DNA of 64,000 nt from Roridomyces roridus (GCA_029378245.1 JARKIF010000002.1:992001-1056000), one strand, 5' to 3'; shown: positions 1 to 12,128, counted from the stretch's first letter. Numbers and translations are program-made. The notes: generated from the sequence alone by a model not told the origin.

Positions 1-747
1 TTTTTGAGGTCTTCTAGCTTCAAGGCTTCTTTCTTGGGGTCTTCTCTACGAGCGGTGTTGAACGCGAACATCGGGGCGTGTTATATGAAGCTGGTGAGCA
101 CCTCTTGCTTATCAGATCGTTTGAAATCCGGATTTTTTGCAGGACGATCACAAACAAGCGGTCGAAGCTTGCACGCAAGGTTGCTTTCTTCCGAAAGAGA
201 AGTCGTGCTTGCTCAACCTCTCAAGCGCTCCTCGACGATCCGAACTACATCAAAGCTTTGCATCGACGCGCAGCTTCGAACGAGAAGATAAATACATGGA
301 GTTCGTTGACTGCTGCTCAAGAAGGTTGGTCGTCTAATGTATCCACATCTATTCTTGTTTATTTTATCCAAGATTACATCACCCTTCTGAAGCTCCTTCC
401 CTCATCCTCGCCCTAAACAACTGAAATCGAGCGAAGTCAACCTCTACTCTCACCCCGCGTCGAAGCCGCACAGAAGGAGAAAACAGGGGAGATGCTGGGC
501 AAGTTGAGGAATTTGGGGAATAGTATCTTGGGTTCGTCTCCTTCTCATTCGAACTATGTGGTTGGTTGAAGGGTCACCCTCCTCGGCAGGCAACTTTGGT
601 CTGTCTACGGACAACTTTAAATTCGAGCCCAACGGCCAGGGCGGGTACTCTATGAATTTTACAAGACAGAGTGGACTCTTCACTATGGCATCTGTATTTC
701 ATTCGCACCTTTCAGCGCGGGGTACCTGCGATGTGTTCGCGCACTGA
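1..747 (+). pseudogene. 3' part of a TPR (TTC1-like) protein gene with an in-frame stop
   Basis: The 5' end lies outside the window. Spliced exons ending at about 93, then 143-179, 226-324, 373-531 and 590-747 read as a tetratricopeptide repeat (LNANIGACYMKL, then HKQAVEACTQALLDDPNYIK, then ALHRRAASNEKI), followed by a C-terminal tail containing LGNSILG and GLSTDNFKFEPNGQGGYSMN. TPR pairs of this kind occur in TTC1-type Hsp70/Hsp90 adaptors. After LLKLLPSSSP the frame hits TAA at 414-416, yet the same frame continues with family-like sequence (TEIERS, VEAAQKEKTGEMLGKL). No GT donor lies near that would remove the stop. Either the gene is broken or the protein ends there without its tail. The fold assignment is fairly sure; the exact orthologue and its functional state are not. 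Confidence 0.6.
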
Positions 748-1185
748 CTGATAGTCAACTGGTATTGTATCGCATCCACTCTTGTCAGTGATACCATTGG
801 AACAAGAACTCGTTCTTGCCTCACCCATACTTTCGTTGCTTGCGGTTGCTATGGCTCTCGGTCCAAAGAACACAGCCATGATGCAACCGTGGGAAAGTAT
901 CTATTGCCGGAGCGGCATCTTCTCGGATGAAACGTTGCTCAGTGCTTTCTCGCTAGTATTACTTGTTCCCCAGCCACCATCTCCTGCATTTACTATGTAG
1001 CTGTCTCCTGCTTCCGACACCGCGACACACATATCATCGGAAGCTCACCCGTATTCAGAACCGACCATAACTCCGCCTCTAAAAAGCCTCGAGTTTCTCG
1101 AAGGCTTCCCAAACATATATATCCGCCTTGACAGATAAAGACTCAAACCGACCCGTGCTTGTCCTACGCCCGCATAAGAAAGGAA
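748..1185. other. Intergenic stretch, nothing recognised
   Basis: It lies between the TPR gene tail and the 3' end of the seven-helix gene on the other strand, so it should hold two converging terminators. I see no coding signal, repeat or RNA gene. Confidence 0.4.
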
Positions 1186-3079
1186 TCATGAAAAGAGTTG
1201 AGCACAGTACCATTTCATACTCCACAGTTCGTTCAACGTGGATCCCGCCCACTGAAAAATCCCATCAGTGTTCAAGTTACAGCGATTAAGTTGAATCTTA
1301 GTACGAACTCTCGCCGTGAGTACGTTTACCGCGCTCATCCCGTGTATGCAATTGAAATCGCGGCGCCGCTTGAAATTGCCGTCTTCCTGAGTCGGCACTG
1401 ACAGCGCTGTCCCCACCACCGCGGCCGATGAACGTAGGTGCATTGGAGCGTAGAGATTCTCTGGAGTTGAGACTGGATAAAATCGGGATCCGTCAATCAT
1501 GTGGACTCACTTGAGAAGAGAATTGCAACGCGTACATTACCACTGGCAGCGCAAGTTCCACGTTCAGTCCACGTTCCAATATACACACTCAAAAGACGCA
1601 CACATTGTGATCACACATAACTTTCCCTCCACAAAGTGGATCGGCATCCTACACGGCGTTGAATTTTACGTTGCCATGCAGCTGATTGACGCACCAATAT
1701 AATCTTGTCGGCCAGGCTACATAGAAAGCCAATGTCAAGAACTGCGCAACGGTGACCAAACCTCCCCGCGCGATCGTGAATCCCAGCAGCTTTTATCCCG
1801 TCAGCAAGAAACAAAATCTCCGGTGGTATCATTAACCTTGTTCAACATAGTCGTTGTCCTACAATCCGTCCGAGTCAGCCAGAATCTCGTTATACGCAAT
1901 CGAACCTCAGGCAACAGTACTTACGATTTTAACCCATGGCGTCGGCCTTTCATGAACGCGATGGACAACGCGAATGTCGCCAATAGATCGGATATAGCTT
2001 CGAACGCGTTGGCCAGGGAAACTTCGATCTGCCAAAATATTATAAGGAGGGGGGAAGAAGTGACCGTTTGAATAAGGTAGAAGACAGGGAGGCACCTTCA
2101 TACTTTCAGAAGCCAAGGCGGAGACTTCGAAACTGCGGGATATGTTGGCGACGAGGCCTGCGAAATTTCGGTCTCGTGAAAAGACAGAGGCTTGAATGAC
2201 ATACATATTCCGGCAGCAAGCCCGGCTACCCCAAAAAGAGCCTGTGCGTCTTTAATCAGACACCTTCCTCTGAAGAACGTCGCCACATACGATGAGGATC
2301 GGCAGGACAATTTGGCGGGTTACTGCAATCTCGTCAGTAGCGCTCGAACCGAGCGGCAATTTCATACACAAATAAACCCGGTAGGCGAAGAACAACTCCA
2401 CGCTGTCTCGTTTGAATCAGCTGGGATAATTGGACGACGTTGCAGAAAATCCATGTACAGCATAACGAGCACGATATTGATGGCGACCTCGACTATGGTG
2501 GTGCTCATGACCAGGAAAAACCTCAGGCAACGATACAATCCACTGAGCAGAGCGGGACTCACATAGGTAGACGCGTCAATCCCTCGAGGTTGCCGAAATT
2601 CGTTATCTGTATGTAACGCAGAATTCAAACCAGGGTGAGCGGCCCTGAGCCGGAGATAGAAGCTTTCAGGCTCACCAAGTATTCATGGGCCATAACGCTC
2701 GTGAGAACGGTCTCGGTCATGTCCATGAGGCTTTTTGAGGAGGGATGAGAAATTGCTCAGTGAAAGCTTCGCCGTGCCCTGCTGTGCCTGACTCACACAA
2801 GTAGTCCGACCTGGAAGGGGTCGGCTGGCTAAGATCGCAAAGAAAGAGCTCAAAAAGTACTCACAAAACTCCGGAGCATCCAGCCGTCCTTGTTCGAGTT
2901 GTAGTACGTCCATGACTGGGATATGGTAATTCCAGAGAGACTGGAAAAATAATCAACGATTCAAGACAATTTTGAGGTAAAAAAGCGGTATGTAATACGT
3001 ACACGGGAGCGAGCATCACACCGACGAACATGGCGTCGGCTTTAGAGGATATGTCCACTCCATCGGGTAGAGCAGACAT
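1186..3079 (-). CDS. Seven-helix membrane protein, DUF6534-like
   Basis: Many short exons on the minus strand. The start ATG is at 3077-3079 (MSALPDGVDISSKADAMF). In order the exons give GVMLAPV, then SQSWTYYNSNKDGWMLRSF, then VGLLVLMDMTETVLTSVMAH, ITNFGNLEGLTR, VELFFAYRVYL, the helix RQIVLPILI, ALFGVAGLAAG, ANAFEAISDLLATFALSIAF followed by KGRRHGLK, TTTMLNK, and ARGGLVTVAQFLTLAFYVAW. This matches the widespread basidiomycete family annotated DUF6534: about seven helices, an FFAYRVY-like motif in the middle and a K/R-rich loop before TM6. Function is unknown. Most junctions splice in frame with GT..AG; the C-terminal end (down to about 1186-1350) is uncertain. It is transcribed divergently from the MFS gene. 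A broken relic of its first exons lies at 49.58-49.87 kb in the inverted copy. Confidence 0.6.
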
Positions 3080-4219
3080 TGAACCGAGCTTGAATTTCAA
3101 AGTCGAGGAAGCGGAAGAGGGATGAGTGGAGCCAGGTGGAGCCTTGTATGCAGGGCCGCGTTATATTGTCCGTCCGGAAGCCATGGAATGGTAATGGGAA
3201 GGCTGATGTCGATGAGTATCTGAGCCGCTGAGCCATGGGGTTAGGAATTCGGAGCAGCAGATCCGCTTGACTTCGAGTGCGGGGGAGAAAGCTTGAGCCT
3301 TGAGCTTGCCCGGAAGAGAGCAGTCTTGGCAACTGTCGACGCGTCAACATATGCCAGCGTTTGAAGTCGTGCAAGGTTGAAGCGCCGTTCATTCCTTATG
3401 CCACAGAACCTTAACTGGTAACCAAGGATGAGAGATTGTGGCTGGCCATGGAATCGAATACAATTGAGAAGCGGGAGAAGGCGATTCAGAATAAAACCAC
3501 TAATTCCGATCGTGATGCCTCAGCGCTCAGAATTGAGAGTCGGGACGCCGCATGTCAAAGAGGCCGTGCGTAGAAAGGGAGAGTCGAGACTTGAGACTCA
3601 GGAACATCCACGACAGGCGGCGGGCGGCTGTGTACCGTGCGGGTGTAGACTAAGAGAGCGAGGCGGCGATAAATTGAGAGGAAAATAGGCAGAAGCCCAG
3701 CCAGGATGCGGGTGTTCTGTGGTCTAAGTTTGGATAAGACAGCGAAAAGTCGCAAAGAGAAACGACTTACTTTGTGTTCTTGGATGTTGAATCTTCTGTC
3801 TTCATTCTTGAGGTCTTCTTTCTTCGGGTCCTCTTCCTTGTCTTCATTTTTTGAGGTTTTCGTTCTTCAGGTCTTAAGCATGTCGAGCGAACCTAACTGA
3901 GTGCACGTACGCTGCAGTGTGCCACTGTGCAGCAGCCGGGGGGGATTGACAGTTTGACTCCCGAGGGCAGAGACGACAGTGTTCCTCCGCGATAAACCAC
4001 GGGCGAACAGCTTCCGGCGGGCAGGACACGAGTGCGAGTCGTGAACGCGTTAACATGATGGGGCGATGGGAGTCGGATCAGGCTTCAAAAGGACGGGGAA
4101 GGAGGGGGAAGGATGACACGCGACGTCAACGTTAACTTTGATGCGCTGATCACATGTGTCGCGCGGCTTTCCTTTAAAATTCCGTCTCCACAGTGACTCG
4201 ACTTGGACTCACAACCACC
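3080..4219. promoter_or_regulatory. Divergent promoter region between the seven-helix gene and the MFS gene
   Basis: About 1.1 kb with no convincing coding sequence. It is shared, in inverted orientation, with 48.8-49.6 kb. Matching blocks include the run around ACGTACGCTGCAGTGTG (about 3906-3922), the CTTC/GAAG-rich stretch at 3780-3870 and the 5' leader just before ATG 4220. The right copy has extra inserted sequence, including a tRNA-like piece. Confidence 0.5.
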
Positions 4220-6080
4220 ATGTCCTCAATTGAAGAGGTCGAACTAGCCTCTCGTGTCCCTCTCCCTGCATCTTCCTCCACATTATATCTTGAAGAAAAC
4301 GCTGGGGCATCTTCCCTGAATGAATCTGCTCTGCCACCAACGGACAAGGGCTCCGGCGCGTGGTCTTTCGTACGCAGACCATTTTTACCACTCAAATTCA
4401 CCCGCGCTTGACGCTATCCAAGTTGGCCGCCGCGTTCGTCGTGGAGGCTTTCGTTTGGGGATTCCCGAATACCTACGGGGTGTTCTTGGACTGTAAGCAC
4501 TTGACTCGGCTTTCTGTCGAGGCTTCTGAGTTTGTGCGTGAAGCCTATCTCCAAGACTCGCGTTTCAGCTCTCAGCAGAGCGCGACGTCATTGCTTCCCC
4601 TCATTGGCACGTTGTCGACTGGGATTATCTATTGCTCTGGTAATCTCATTCCCCGTTTTTCTGCCGTCCGTTGAGCTTTTCAGGGCCATTCCTCAATCCC
4701 ATCGCTGCCCGTTACCCCCAGCATCGCCAAAAGTCGATGTGGTTTGGAGCAGTTCTCTGCTGCGCGACTCTGATTGGCGCCAGCTATGCTACCAAGGTTG
4801 TTCACTACTGACTTGCGATTCCACTGATTAATAGATTCATAGATTACACAGCTAGTCGTCTTACAAGGCGTATTTTATGGGATCGGAGCATGTAATTTCT
4901 TGCCTTCAGCTTGTGGTCCGTTCTCAAACGCCCTGGCAGCTCTTGTGTATTTGCAGTGCCTCTCATACCTGTCCGAATGGTTCGTTGCACGCCGGGGGCT
5001 CGCGAATGGGATACTGTTCGCTGGTTCGTCTATCCCTCAGATGCATTCCAATTTTCTCACCGCGCAACAGGTACTTCCTTTGGTGGTCTCTTTCTCCCTC
5101 TCATCATGCCTCGCTTGATCTCGCACTACGGCACCTCCTTAACCCTCCGAATCTGGTCCATCTCCACGGCCATCTTCATGGTGCCGCTTCTCCCCTTTAT
5201 CAAAGGCCGGCTTCCGTCGAGTCGCGTCCATGTACATGGGCCCCTGCCCCGAGGCACCTCGACTTCTCAGAGTTGGATGAAAAATCGACTGTTCTTGCTC
5301 TTCCTCGCAGCAAACACGATACAAGGTTTCGCCTACTTTGTGCCAATCGTCTATTTGCCTAGTAGGTCGTCTGTACAGCGCTATGTGCTTATTCTCACTC
5401 GTACACAGCGTTTGCCAGCGATCTTCAGGTCAGTCGCTCCAACTCGGCTGTCACACTGTCTCTGTTGAACGGTGAGGATCTTCCGATCGTAAAATTTGAA
5501 TTCGACTCAAAAACAAGCTATCTACCAGGAGCATCCGTCGTGGGTCGTCTTTCCATGGGCTATCTAGCAGATAAATTCAACCCCTGGATCCTCGCGCTCA
5601 CGAGTCTCTTCGGAACCTCCATCATCACATTCATTCTATGGGGTGTCTTCTCTCACTCGCTTCCCGGACTACTCGCGTTTGGTTTGGCTTATGGCAGCAG
5701 CGCGAGTGGGTGGACTAGTTTGTGGACTTCATTCATCCGACCTCTCGCTAGTGAGCCAACAGTCTTTCTCTTCTACGGCTTGATCACGCGGTCTTGTAGA
5801 AGACGACCCGGGCCTGTCCACCAGTATCTACGGCTACCTCTCCCTCTCGCGTGGGATCGGGAACATCGTCTCGGCGCCCATCTCTGCGAAATTGTATTCT
5901 GTCGCTAACAATGTGACTAGCCTTGGGGTGGAGAGGAGCTCGAGTACGGGATTCGGTGTTGGGGAGGGCCGATTTGAGAAGATGATTATTTATGTAGGGA
6001 CTTGTTTTGCTGGAGCGGGTGGGATTGCTGTCTTGGGATGGGCGATGGATCGAAGGACGGGGTGGAGTCGGCGTGGTTGA
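4220..6080 (+). CDS. MFS transporter, monocarboxylate-transporter-like (MCT/MCH type), left copy
   Basis: Start MSSIEEVELASR at 4220; exon 1 is 4220-4369 and exon 2 4423-4492. The short acidic N-tail is followed by TM1 (LAAAFVVEAFVWGFPNTYGV), the TM4-5 region YLSEWFVARRGLANGILFAG, a central cytosolic loop, then GASVVGRLSMGYLADKFNP and helices up to the end, MDRRTGWSRRG. The R-x-G-x-L-A-D-type motif and the WGFPNTYGV start are typical of fungal monocarboxylate-transporter homologues. The family exports or imports small carboxylates; the fungal members mostly have unknown substrates. All junctions I could follow splice in frame, so the gene looks intact. It sits 0.2 kb upstream of the peptidyl-tRNA hydrolase on the same strand. 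A nearly identical inverted copy lies at 46.90-48.76 kb, and a decayed third copy at 42.1-43.1 kb. Confidence 0.8.
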
Positions 6081-6296
6081 ACTTTGAAGTGACTCGCACT
6101 TCGAGCAAACTTCACCTATCTTTTTCGAATGACAACGACTCGTCTCTCCGCAGCTCAAACGCCAACGAATCTGAGTCAACCTGGGCGAGGACCGAGTCAA
6201 CGTTGAGTCAGTGATAACACAGCCACGGTGACCAATCATTCGGAATCTTTCCCGAACTTCCATCTCGTCTCCTTATAAACCAACCGGCCGTTCACC

Positions 6297-6997
6297 ATGC
6301 TGTTACCTCCACTCACTGTACGATTCACCTCTACACAAATGTCTCAAATTCCACAAATTCTAGTCGCCGGCCTTGGTAACTTGCCACATCCTGGTACCCG
6401 CCACAGGTACTTCTCCTGTCGTTTACTAGTACTATTTTCTAATTGGTCCAGCATCGGTCAAATGATTATCGACGAGTTGGCGTGGCGGACAGGTATTAAG
6501 ATGTCCTCTGAGCGGGACGGTTTCGCTGGTGAAGCCACAGTCACCATCGGGAGCACTCCCGTTACTTTGACGCTGTACAAGTCGAGTACGTTCTTCTTCA
6601 ACATCTTTCTATTGAGAACATCAAATTAAAGCTACTTTCAGAGCAGCTAATGAACGTCTCAGGCCCTTCCATCGCTGCCGCCTGCCGCAAACGCGGTCTA
6701 CGGCCCGACATGCTCATAGTCATCTCCGATTCGACGGAACACGACCCGTGCAAGCTCAAGTACCGACTCGGCGGAAGTGCGAACGGTCATAACGGACTCA
6801 AGAGCGTCATTCGGGCTTTGGGATCACAGGGGTTTCACCGCTTACGGGTCGGGGTGGGTCGGCATCCGTCTATGGACTTGGCAGATTATGTGATGGGCAA
6901 GATTTCTGAGAAGGAGAGGGTGTATTGGAGTGGGGAGGGCGTGGATTCGGTACTTGACGCGATTGAGAGTGTTGCGCAGAGGGCGATGGCGGAGTAA
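6297..6997 (+). CDS. PTH1: Peptidyl-tRNA hydrolase (Pth1 family)
   Basis: Exons 6297-6406, 6452-6585 and 6642-6997 total 600 nt, giving 199 residues, the normal size of the family. The enzyme releases peptides from prematurely dropped peptidyl-tRNA, in fungi probably in mitochondria. Visible family signatures are LVAGLGN near the N-terminus, GTRHSIGQ carrying the conserved histidine (the usual Asn before it is Gly here), QLMNVSG matching the bacterial FMNLSG segment, the acidic ISDSTE in place of the usual HDELD, and LGGSANGHNGLKSV with FHRLRVGVGR. The start could be Met 6297 or the internal Met at 6339 (MSQIPQI). Exon 3 is over 94 percent identical in protein to the broken copy at 45.3 kb (six differences in 115 residues), so this is probably the only working one of the pair. 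Confidence 0.87.
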
Positions 6998-7345
6998 GGA
7001 CGACGAGTCAGGTTGGTCGGCTTTTGACTTGTCGGTCGCTTGTGCATTGTTGACCGGCCTTTTATAGCTTCCTCTACTCCGGGATACCCGCAAACTGGGC
7101 CCCCGACCCCGAAACGCCGCTCCCTCAGTTTCTGCCCTTGGAAGTTCAGCTGTGCGCGCCAGACACTGTACCCGCTACGCTCAGCGGCACCGGTTACAGT
7201 CACCATGCGCCAGGATTGGCTCACACCGATATTTTTGCTACTTGTGTAGTACATACCCTACTCTAATCTGGATTTCAGGACATCTCGGTCAAAATCACAT
7301 ACCTTTGAAATTGAATTTTCACGGCGTGCGTAAAGGAAAGTATCG

Positions 7346-7365
7346 TAACGCCGCCCGGGGCGCCC
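7346..7365. promoter_or_regulatory. GC-rich palindromic promoter element upstream of amidase 1
   Basis: The sequence TAACGCCGCCCGGGGCGCCC, with a CCCGGG core, lies 70-90 bases before the amidase start. The same block is preserved unchanged at about 44968-44988, upstream of the SDR gene in the inverted copy, although flanking bases have drifted. Conservation in an otherwise diverging intergenic region suggests a protein-binding site (inference). A (CTTC)n tract follows at about 7405-7429, right next to the ATG. Confidence 0.4.
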
Positions 7366-7434
7366 AAAGTCATTTGACACAACATACTTATAAGTACAAC
7401 TTTGTCTTTCCTTCCTTCCTTCCTTCCTACCACC

Positions 7435-9805
7435 ATGGCAGCGCAAAAACGAGCAGCCCGCGACCGCGAACTCGAACTCGAGAAAAAACTTGTTCAACCC
7501 GACTCTGTGGCAGCTGATCGCAATGTGTTTCTGCAGTCCACGGCAAAAGACATCGTCGGTAATATCGAAAAGCGGGTGTGGACTGCTTCGCAGGTGCTGG
7601 AAGTCTTTATCGCGCAGTCAGTCGTTGCGCACGGTGCGACGAATTGTATCACAGAAGGTGGGTGGTTCCTCCTCCCTTGTGTCCAAGATGCCACCTAGCT
7701 GACTCGCACCGCCAGTCATGTTTGGGGATGCTCGTGCACGGGCGAAGGAGTTGGATGTCGAATTTGAGCGGACTGGGAAGCTTGTGGGACCTTTGCATGG
7801 GGTGCCTATTAGCGTCAAGGTGCGTGGACTTCCTCAAATATACCGCATGATTGGGAAACTGAAACTCGTTGCACCCAGGATCAATGTCAGTCTGCAATGG
7901 TTCGTCGACGGGCTATCCGCTGACCTGAAGAAAACAGACGATGTCAAAGGGTACGACACGACAATCGGCTTCACGTCGTGTATCAACAAACCAGCTCAAG
8001 ACACTGCGGACGTGAGTATTTTGAATTCTTCAAGCTTCAAGGATGATATCGAAACCTTCCCCTAGTTCGTTCAATGCATGATTTCCGCCGGCGCCGTCCC
8101 ATTCCTAAAAACCAACGTCCCACAAACCATGTACGCTTACGAATGTAACAATCCTCTCTGGGGCGCCACGACGAATCCTTACAACGCCGCCTACACCTCC
8201 GGGGGGAGTTCCGGTGGCGAAGCGTGTATGCTTGCGCTCGACGCGGCTGTTATTGGTTTGGGTTCGGATATTGGTGGGAGTTTGAGGATTCCGGCAAGTT
8301 ATTGTGGGGTTTACTCACTCAAGCCGGGGATCGGACGCGTCTCTGATTATGGGGCTAAAGGCGGGTCTTTTCTTTTTTTTTTGCTGGTGGAGCGAGGGGG
8401 AAATTAACACGTCGTAGAGTCGATCCCTGGATTCGATGCAATCAAGAGTGCTTGTGGGCCTATGGCTAGGTGCGTGAAAGCAATGGATTCTTGGAGAACG
8501 TTGGATTGATTGATACTCTGCTACCACTTAGATGCATGGACGACCTCGAGCTGGCGTGCCGTGTATCGTTCGGGGCTCAAGGGTCTCTCAAAGATAATCC
8601 GCCGGTACCATTCAGGGAAGTGAAGATACCTGAGAAATTGCGGTTTGGGTATTATACCAGCGGTGAGTGACCTGCATTCTGTTTTCGAATGGCTTGGTTA
8701 ATTCGGGGTAGATGGAGTTATGAAGGCTTCCCCAGCGTGTGCGAGGGCGGTTCATGAAACTATCAGGGCGCTTGAGAAGCAAGGCCACGAATGCATCGAG
8801 CTGAATCAAGGTTCGCGGAAGTTCTACTTCGCAGTGATCAGGAGGAAGCTGACTCCAGATAGACTTGACGCCTCGGATTCTGAACATCTATCTCGAGCTG
8901 ACTGCAGCGGATGGGTATAAGACTTTGCTGAGAGGAGTTGGTTCTGACCCGTTGGTATGAGTTGAGATTATTTGCCTAGCAGCTCGAGTTGATTGTTTTG
9001 TTTTATAGGATGCCAGTCTGAATGTCTTGACATTCACACCCAAAATTCCGAGTGAGTACATTCCCTGCCGTTGTGTTCGACTCGACTGATCAAATATCCA
9101 GAGGTGCTCCGGATTTTCTTGTCCTGGGCGATTCGCACCTTTGTAGGGGATACCGTCATGAGTGATATTTTGCGTGTTGGTGGTGAGCGGTCGGTAGAGG
9201 AATATCACGCTGCCTGCGTGCGCCGAAATGAGATCAAACAAGAGTTTTATCGACGGGTGAGTCTTTCGTGACGAGGGAGGAAAGATTTGACCGTTGTGCA
9301 TACAGTTCTGGGATGAACATCAACTAGACGGTATCATTACGCACGTCCACGCGTCGCCGGGATGTTTGCATGGGTGAGGATTCGGCATTTCAACTTGACT
9401 TGCATGGTAAACCCACAAAAAATTGGCAGGGGCTCCCAAATGATGACAATCATGTCTGCAAGTACCGCCACGTACAACCTCGTCGACAGTCCTTGCGGAG
9501 TCGTCCCCGTCACCCATGTCAACCCCGACACCGACGCGCTCACAGAAGAGTGGATCAAGGGTCCCGGGCATGGGTCTTCCTTGACCGAGGCCGAGTTGTA
9601 TTCTAAAGGCCGAGGAAAAGCGAAGAAGCCGATATATGATCCGGAGGCGATGGCTGGGTTGCCTATCGGAGTTCAGATTATTGGGAGGCTTTGGGAGGAT
9701 GAGAAGGTGTTGGGTATGATGAGGGTTGTTGATGACGCGCTTGGAAAGCAGAGGGGGTTTACTCCTGGGTCGTGGGAGCAGCGGCTGCAGATTAGAACTT
9801 TGTAG
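7435..9805 (+). CDS. Amidase-signature family hydrolase 1
   Basis: Amidase-signature enzymes hydrolyse carboxamides with a Ser-cisSer-Lys triad. All three parts are visible: HGVPISVK followed by DQYDVKGYDTTIG (catalytic Lys), YTSGGSSGGEACML (Gly/Ser-rich stretch with the cis-Ser) and GLGSDIGGSLRIPA (nucleophile Ser). The C-terminal half (LTFTPKIPKVLR, FYRRFWDEHQLDGIITHVHA, VPVTHVNPDTDAL, GLPIGVQIIG) follows the fungal acetamidase/fatty-acid-amide-hydrolase layout. Length is about 560 residues, normal for the family. Start MAAQKRAARDREL at 7435. Splicing uses a 7-nt exon (7879-7885, GATCAAT). One intron, 8361-8417, needs a GC donor to stay in frame. It lies in the same orientation as amidase 2, which starts 108 bases after its stop. 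Substrate unknown; no signal peptide, so probably cytosolic. Confidence 0.85.
7879..7885 (+). other. 7-nt microexon of amidase 1
   Basis: Between donor-side VK (exon end 7819) and the exon starting at 7938, only GATCAAT flanked by AG and GT restores the conserved motif VKDQYDVKG. The paralogue has the identical microexon at 10332-10338, and the relic at 43.5 kb keeps the same seven bases. Confidence 0.75.
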
Positions 9806-9913
9806 AGGTTGGGAATTTGAAACCCTGGGAAATTGATGCATGATGTCTTGGATCACGTCAAAGATCGACGTGTCCGCCTTGACGCCGCCCAACCCGGTGT
9901 GAAAACACTCACC

Positions 9914-12128
9914 ATGTCCGCCACCCAAAAGACAGCCGCTCGCGACCACGAGCTCGCGAAAGAAGGCAATTCATCCAATTCCGACCGTACCCTCTTCCTG
10001 CGGTCCACGGCCAAGGAGATCGTCAGCAACATCGAAAGCCGGGTGTGGACCGCTTCCCAGGTCCTCGAAGGGTTCATTGCACAAGCTGTCGTCGCGCAGT
10101 CGGCCACGAATTGCGTTACAGAAGGTGTGTTGCCCTCCATCCTCTGCGCCGCGCGCCCTGGATGAATGGACGCCCAGTTTTGTTTCGTGATGCTCGCCAG
10201 CGGGCGAAGAAGCTGGATTTGCAATTCGAGCAAACGGGAAAGGTGGTAGGCCCTTTGCATGGGGTTCCTATTAGCGTCAAGGTGCGTGCCTTAACTCTCC
10301 CGACACGGCTGCACCTCATCCCGTCTATTAGGATCAATGTTAGCCTTCCACTGTGCATTGAGAATCCTCACTGACTCTGCCGCAGACGACATCGTGGGCT
10401 ACGACTCCACCGTTGGCCTCACTCGACGTATCAACCAACCGGCTCACGCCAATGCCGACGTGAGTTACCCCAACAACGCGCGTATACCGTACCTTATCCT
10501 CCCTCAGTACGTGCAGGCCATGATGGACGCCGGCGCTGTCCCATTCGTCAAAACAAACGTCCCACAGACCATGTTCTCCTACGAATGCAACAACCCTGTC
10601 TGGGGACGCACGACGAACCCGTACAATGCCACCTACACTTCGGGCGGGAGTTCGGGCGGGGAGGCAGCCATACTGGCTTTAGATGGTGCCGTCATCGGGT
10701 TGGGATCCGACATTGGTGGCAGTCTGCGGATTCCAGCGTCGTTTTGCGGGATTTACTCGTTCAAGCCTGGGGCTGAGAGGCTATCACCTTATGGGTCGGC
10801 TTCTTCCTTCCCTGGGATGGATGGAATTCGAAGCTCTGCTGGTCCCATGGCCAGGTGCGTACATAGTTAACCTCATGCAGGAGTTGACATTTCCCCATAG
10901 ATGCGTGGAAGATCTGGAACTGGCGTGCCGCGTATCATTCGGTGTTCAGCAAGAGCCCAGGGAGATTCCGCAGCTTGCCTTTCGCGAAGTCACACTCCCC
11001 AAAAAATTACGTTTTGGATATCATACGAGCGGTCAGTCTTGATACATCCAAATAATCCCTGGTTGAACAAGATGCAGATGGAATTGTCAAGGCTTCTCCT
11101 GCGTGTGAGCGTGCGGTACACGAAACGGTGAAAGCGTTGGAACGGGAAGGACACGAGTGTGTCGAATTGAACATGGGTTGGTCTGCATCTTGATTAGAGA
11201 AGAAGCGCTGACACGGAACAGACTTGATGCCTGAGATTCTCAACCTCTACATCCAAATCAGTTCAGCGGACAAATACAGTAATTTGGTCAAGGCCGTCGG
11301 CTCCGACCCTTTGGTAATATGTGTCGTTTTATTTCTCAGGGTGCAGCTTATCATGAATGGACAGGACACGAGTCTGGCGCTCATGACGCTTGTTCCAAAG
11401 ATCCCCCGTGTCATTCGTAATATAATGGCATGGGTCGTTCGCACATTTATGGGCGACGAGGTGATGAGCAGTGTCTTGCGGTCGACTGGCGCACGGACTG
11501 TCGAGGAGTTTCACGGCTCGGCGCTGCGGCGGAATGAAGTTCGAAAAGAGTTTTATCGACGAGTGAGTTGGGTCTTCGTTTCATACTCGCCACTGACTGT
11601 TGCTTGTATCTAGTTCTGGGAAAAGTACGAGCTGGATGGTATTATAACTTACGTTCTAGCGTCGCCTGGAGTGGTGCATGGGTAAGCGAAACCATAGCTT
11701 AATCAACAACTGACTTTAACTCGACTCACAGAGGCACGAAGATGATCTCAATCATGGCAGGTAACACCCTTGGGTACAACCTCCTCAACCATCCCGTCGG
11801 CGTCGTACCAGTTACACACGTCGACCCTGCCCTGGACGCGCTCACACCGGAATGGATTCAAGGCCCGGGACATGGATCAAAGATGACTGAGGGCGAGATA
11901 TACTTTAAGACTACGCTTACATCCAACTTGAAGAAACCGGTGTATGATGCGACTGAGATGCGTGGATTGCCTGTTGGGGTGCAGGTCGTGGGCAAGCCGT
12001 GGGAGGAGGAGAAGGTGTTGGGGATGATGAGGGTTGTTGATCAGGCGTTGGGAAAGGGGAGGGGGTTTGAACCTGGAGGGTGGGAGGCGAGGTTGGCGAA
12101 TAGAGGGAGGAGTGAGGGTCCGAGTTAA
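9914..12128 (+). CDS. Amidase-signature family hydrolase 2 (tandem paralogue)
   Basis: Start MSATQKTAARDHELAKEG at 9914, end GRSEGPS at 12128. It has the same exon plan and triad as amidase 1: HGVPISVK plus DQYDIVGYDSTVG, then YTSGGSSGGEAAIL and GLGSDIGGSLRIPASFCG. It lacks the extra GC-AG intron of its neighbour: the segment SASSFPGMDGIRSSAGPMAR is read without interruption. Later motifs include MTLVPKIPRVIR, FYRRFWEKYELDGIITYV, VPVTHVDPALDAL and GLPVGVQVVG. About 560 residues, apparently intact and cytosolic. The head-to-tail arrangement and shared microexon show a local tandem duplication; clear divergence across the whole length suggests it is not very recent. Substrate unknown. Confidence 0.85.
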
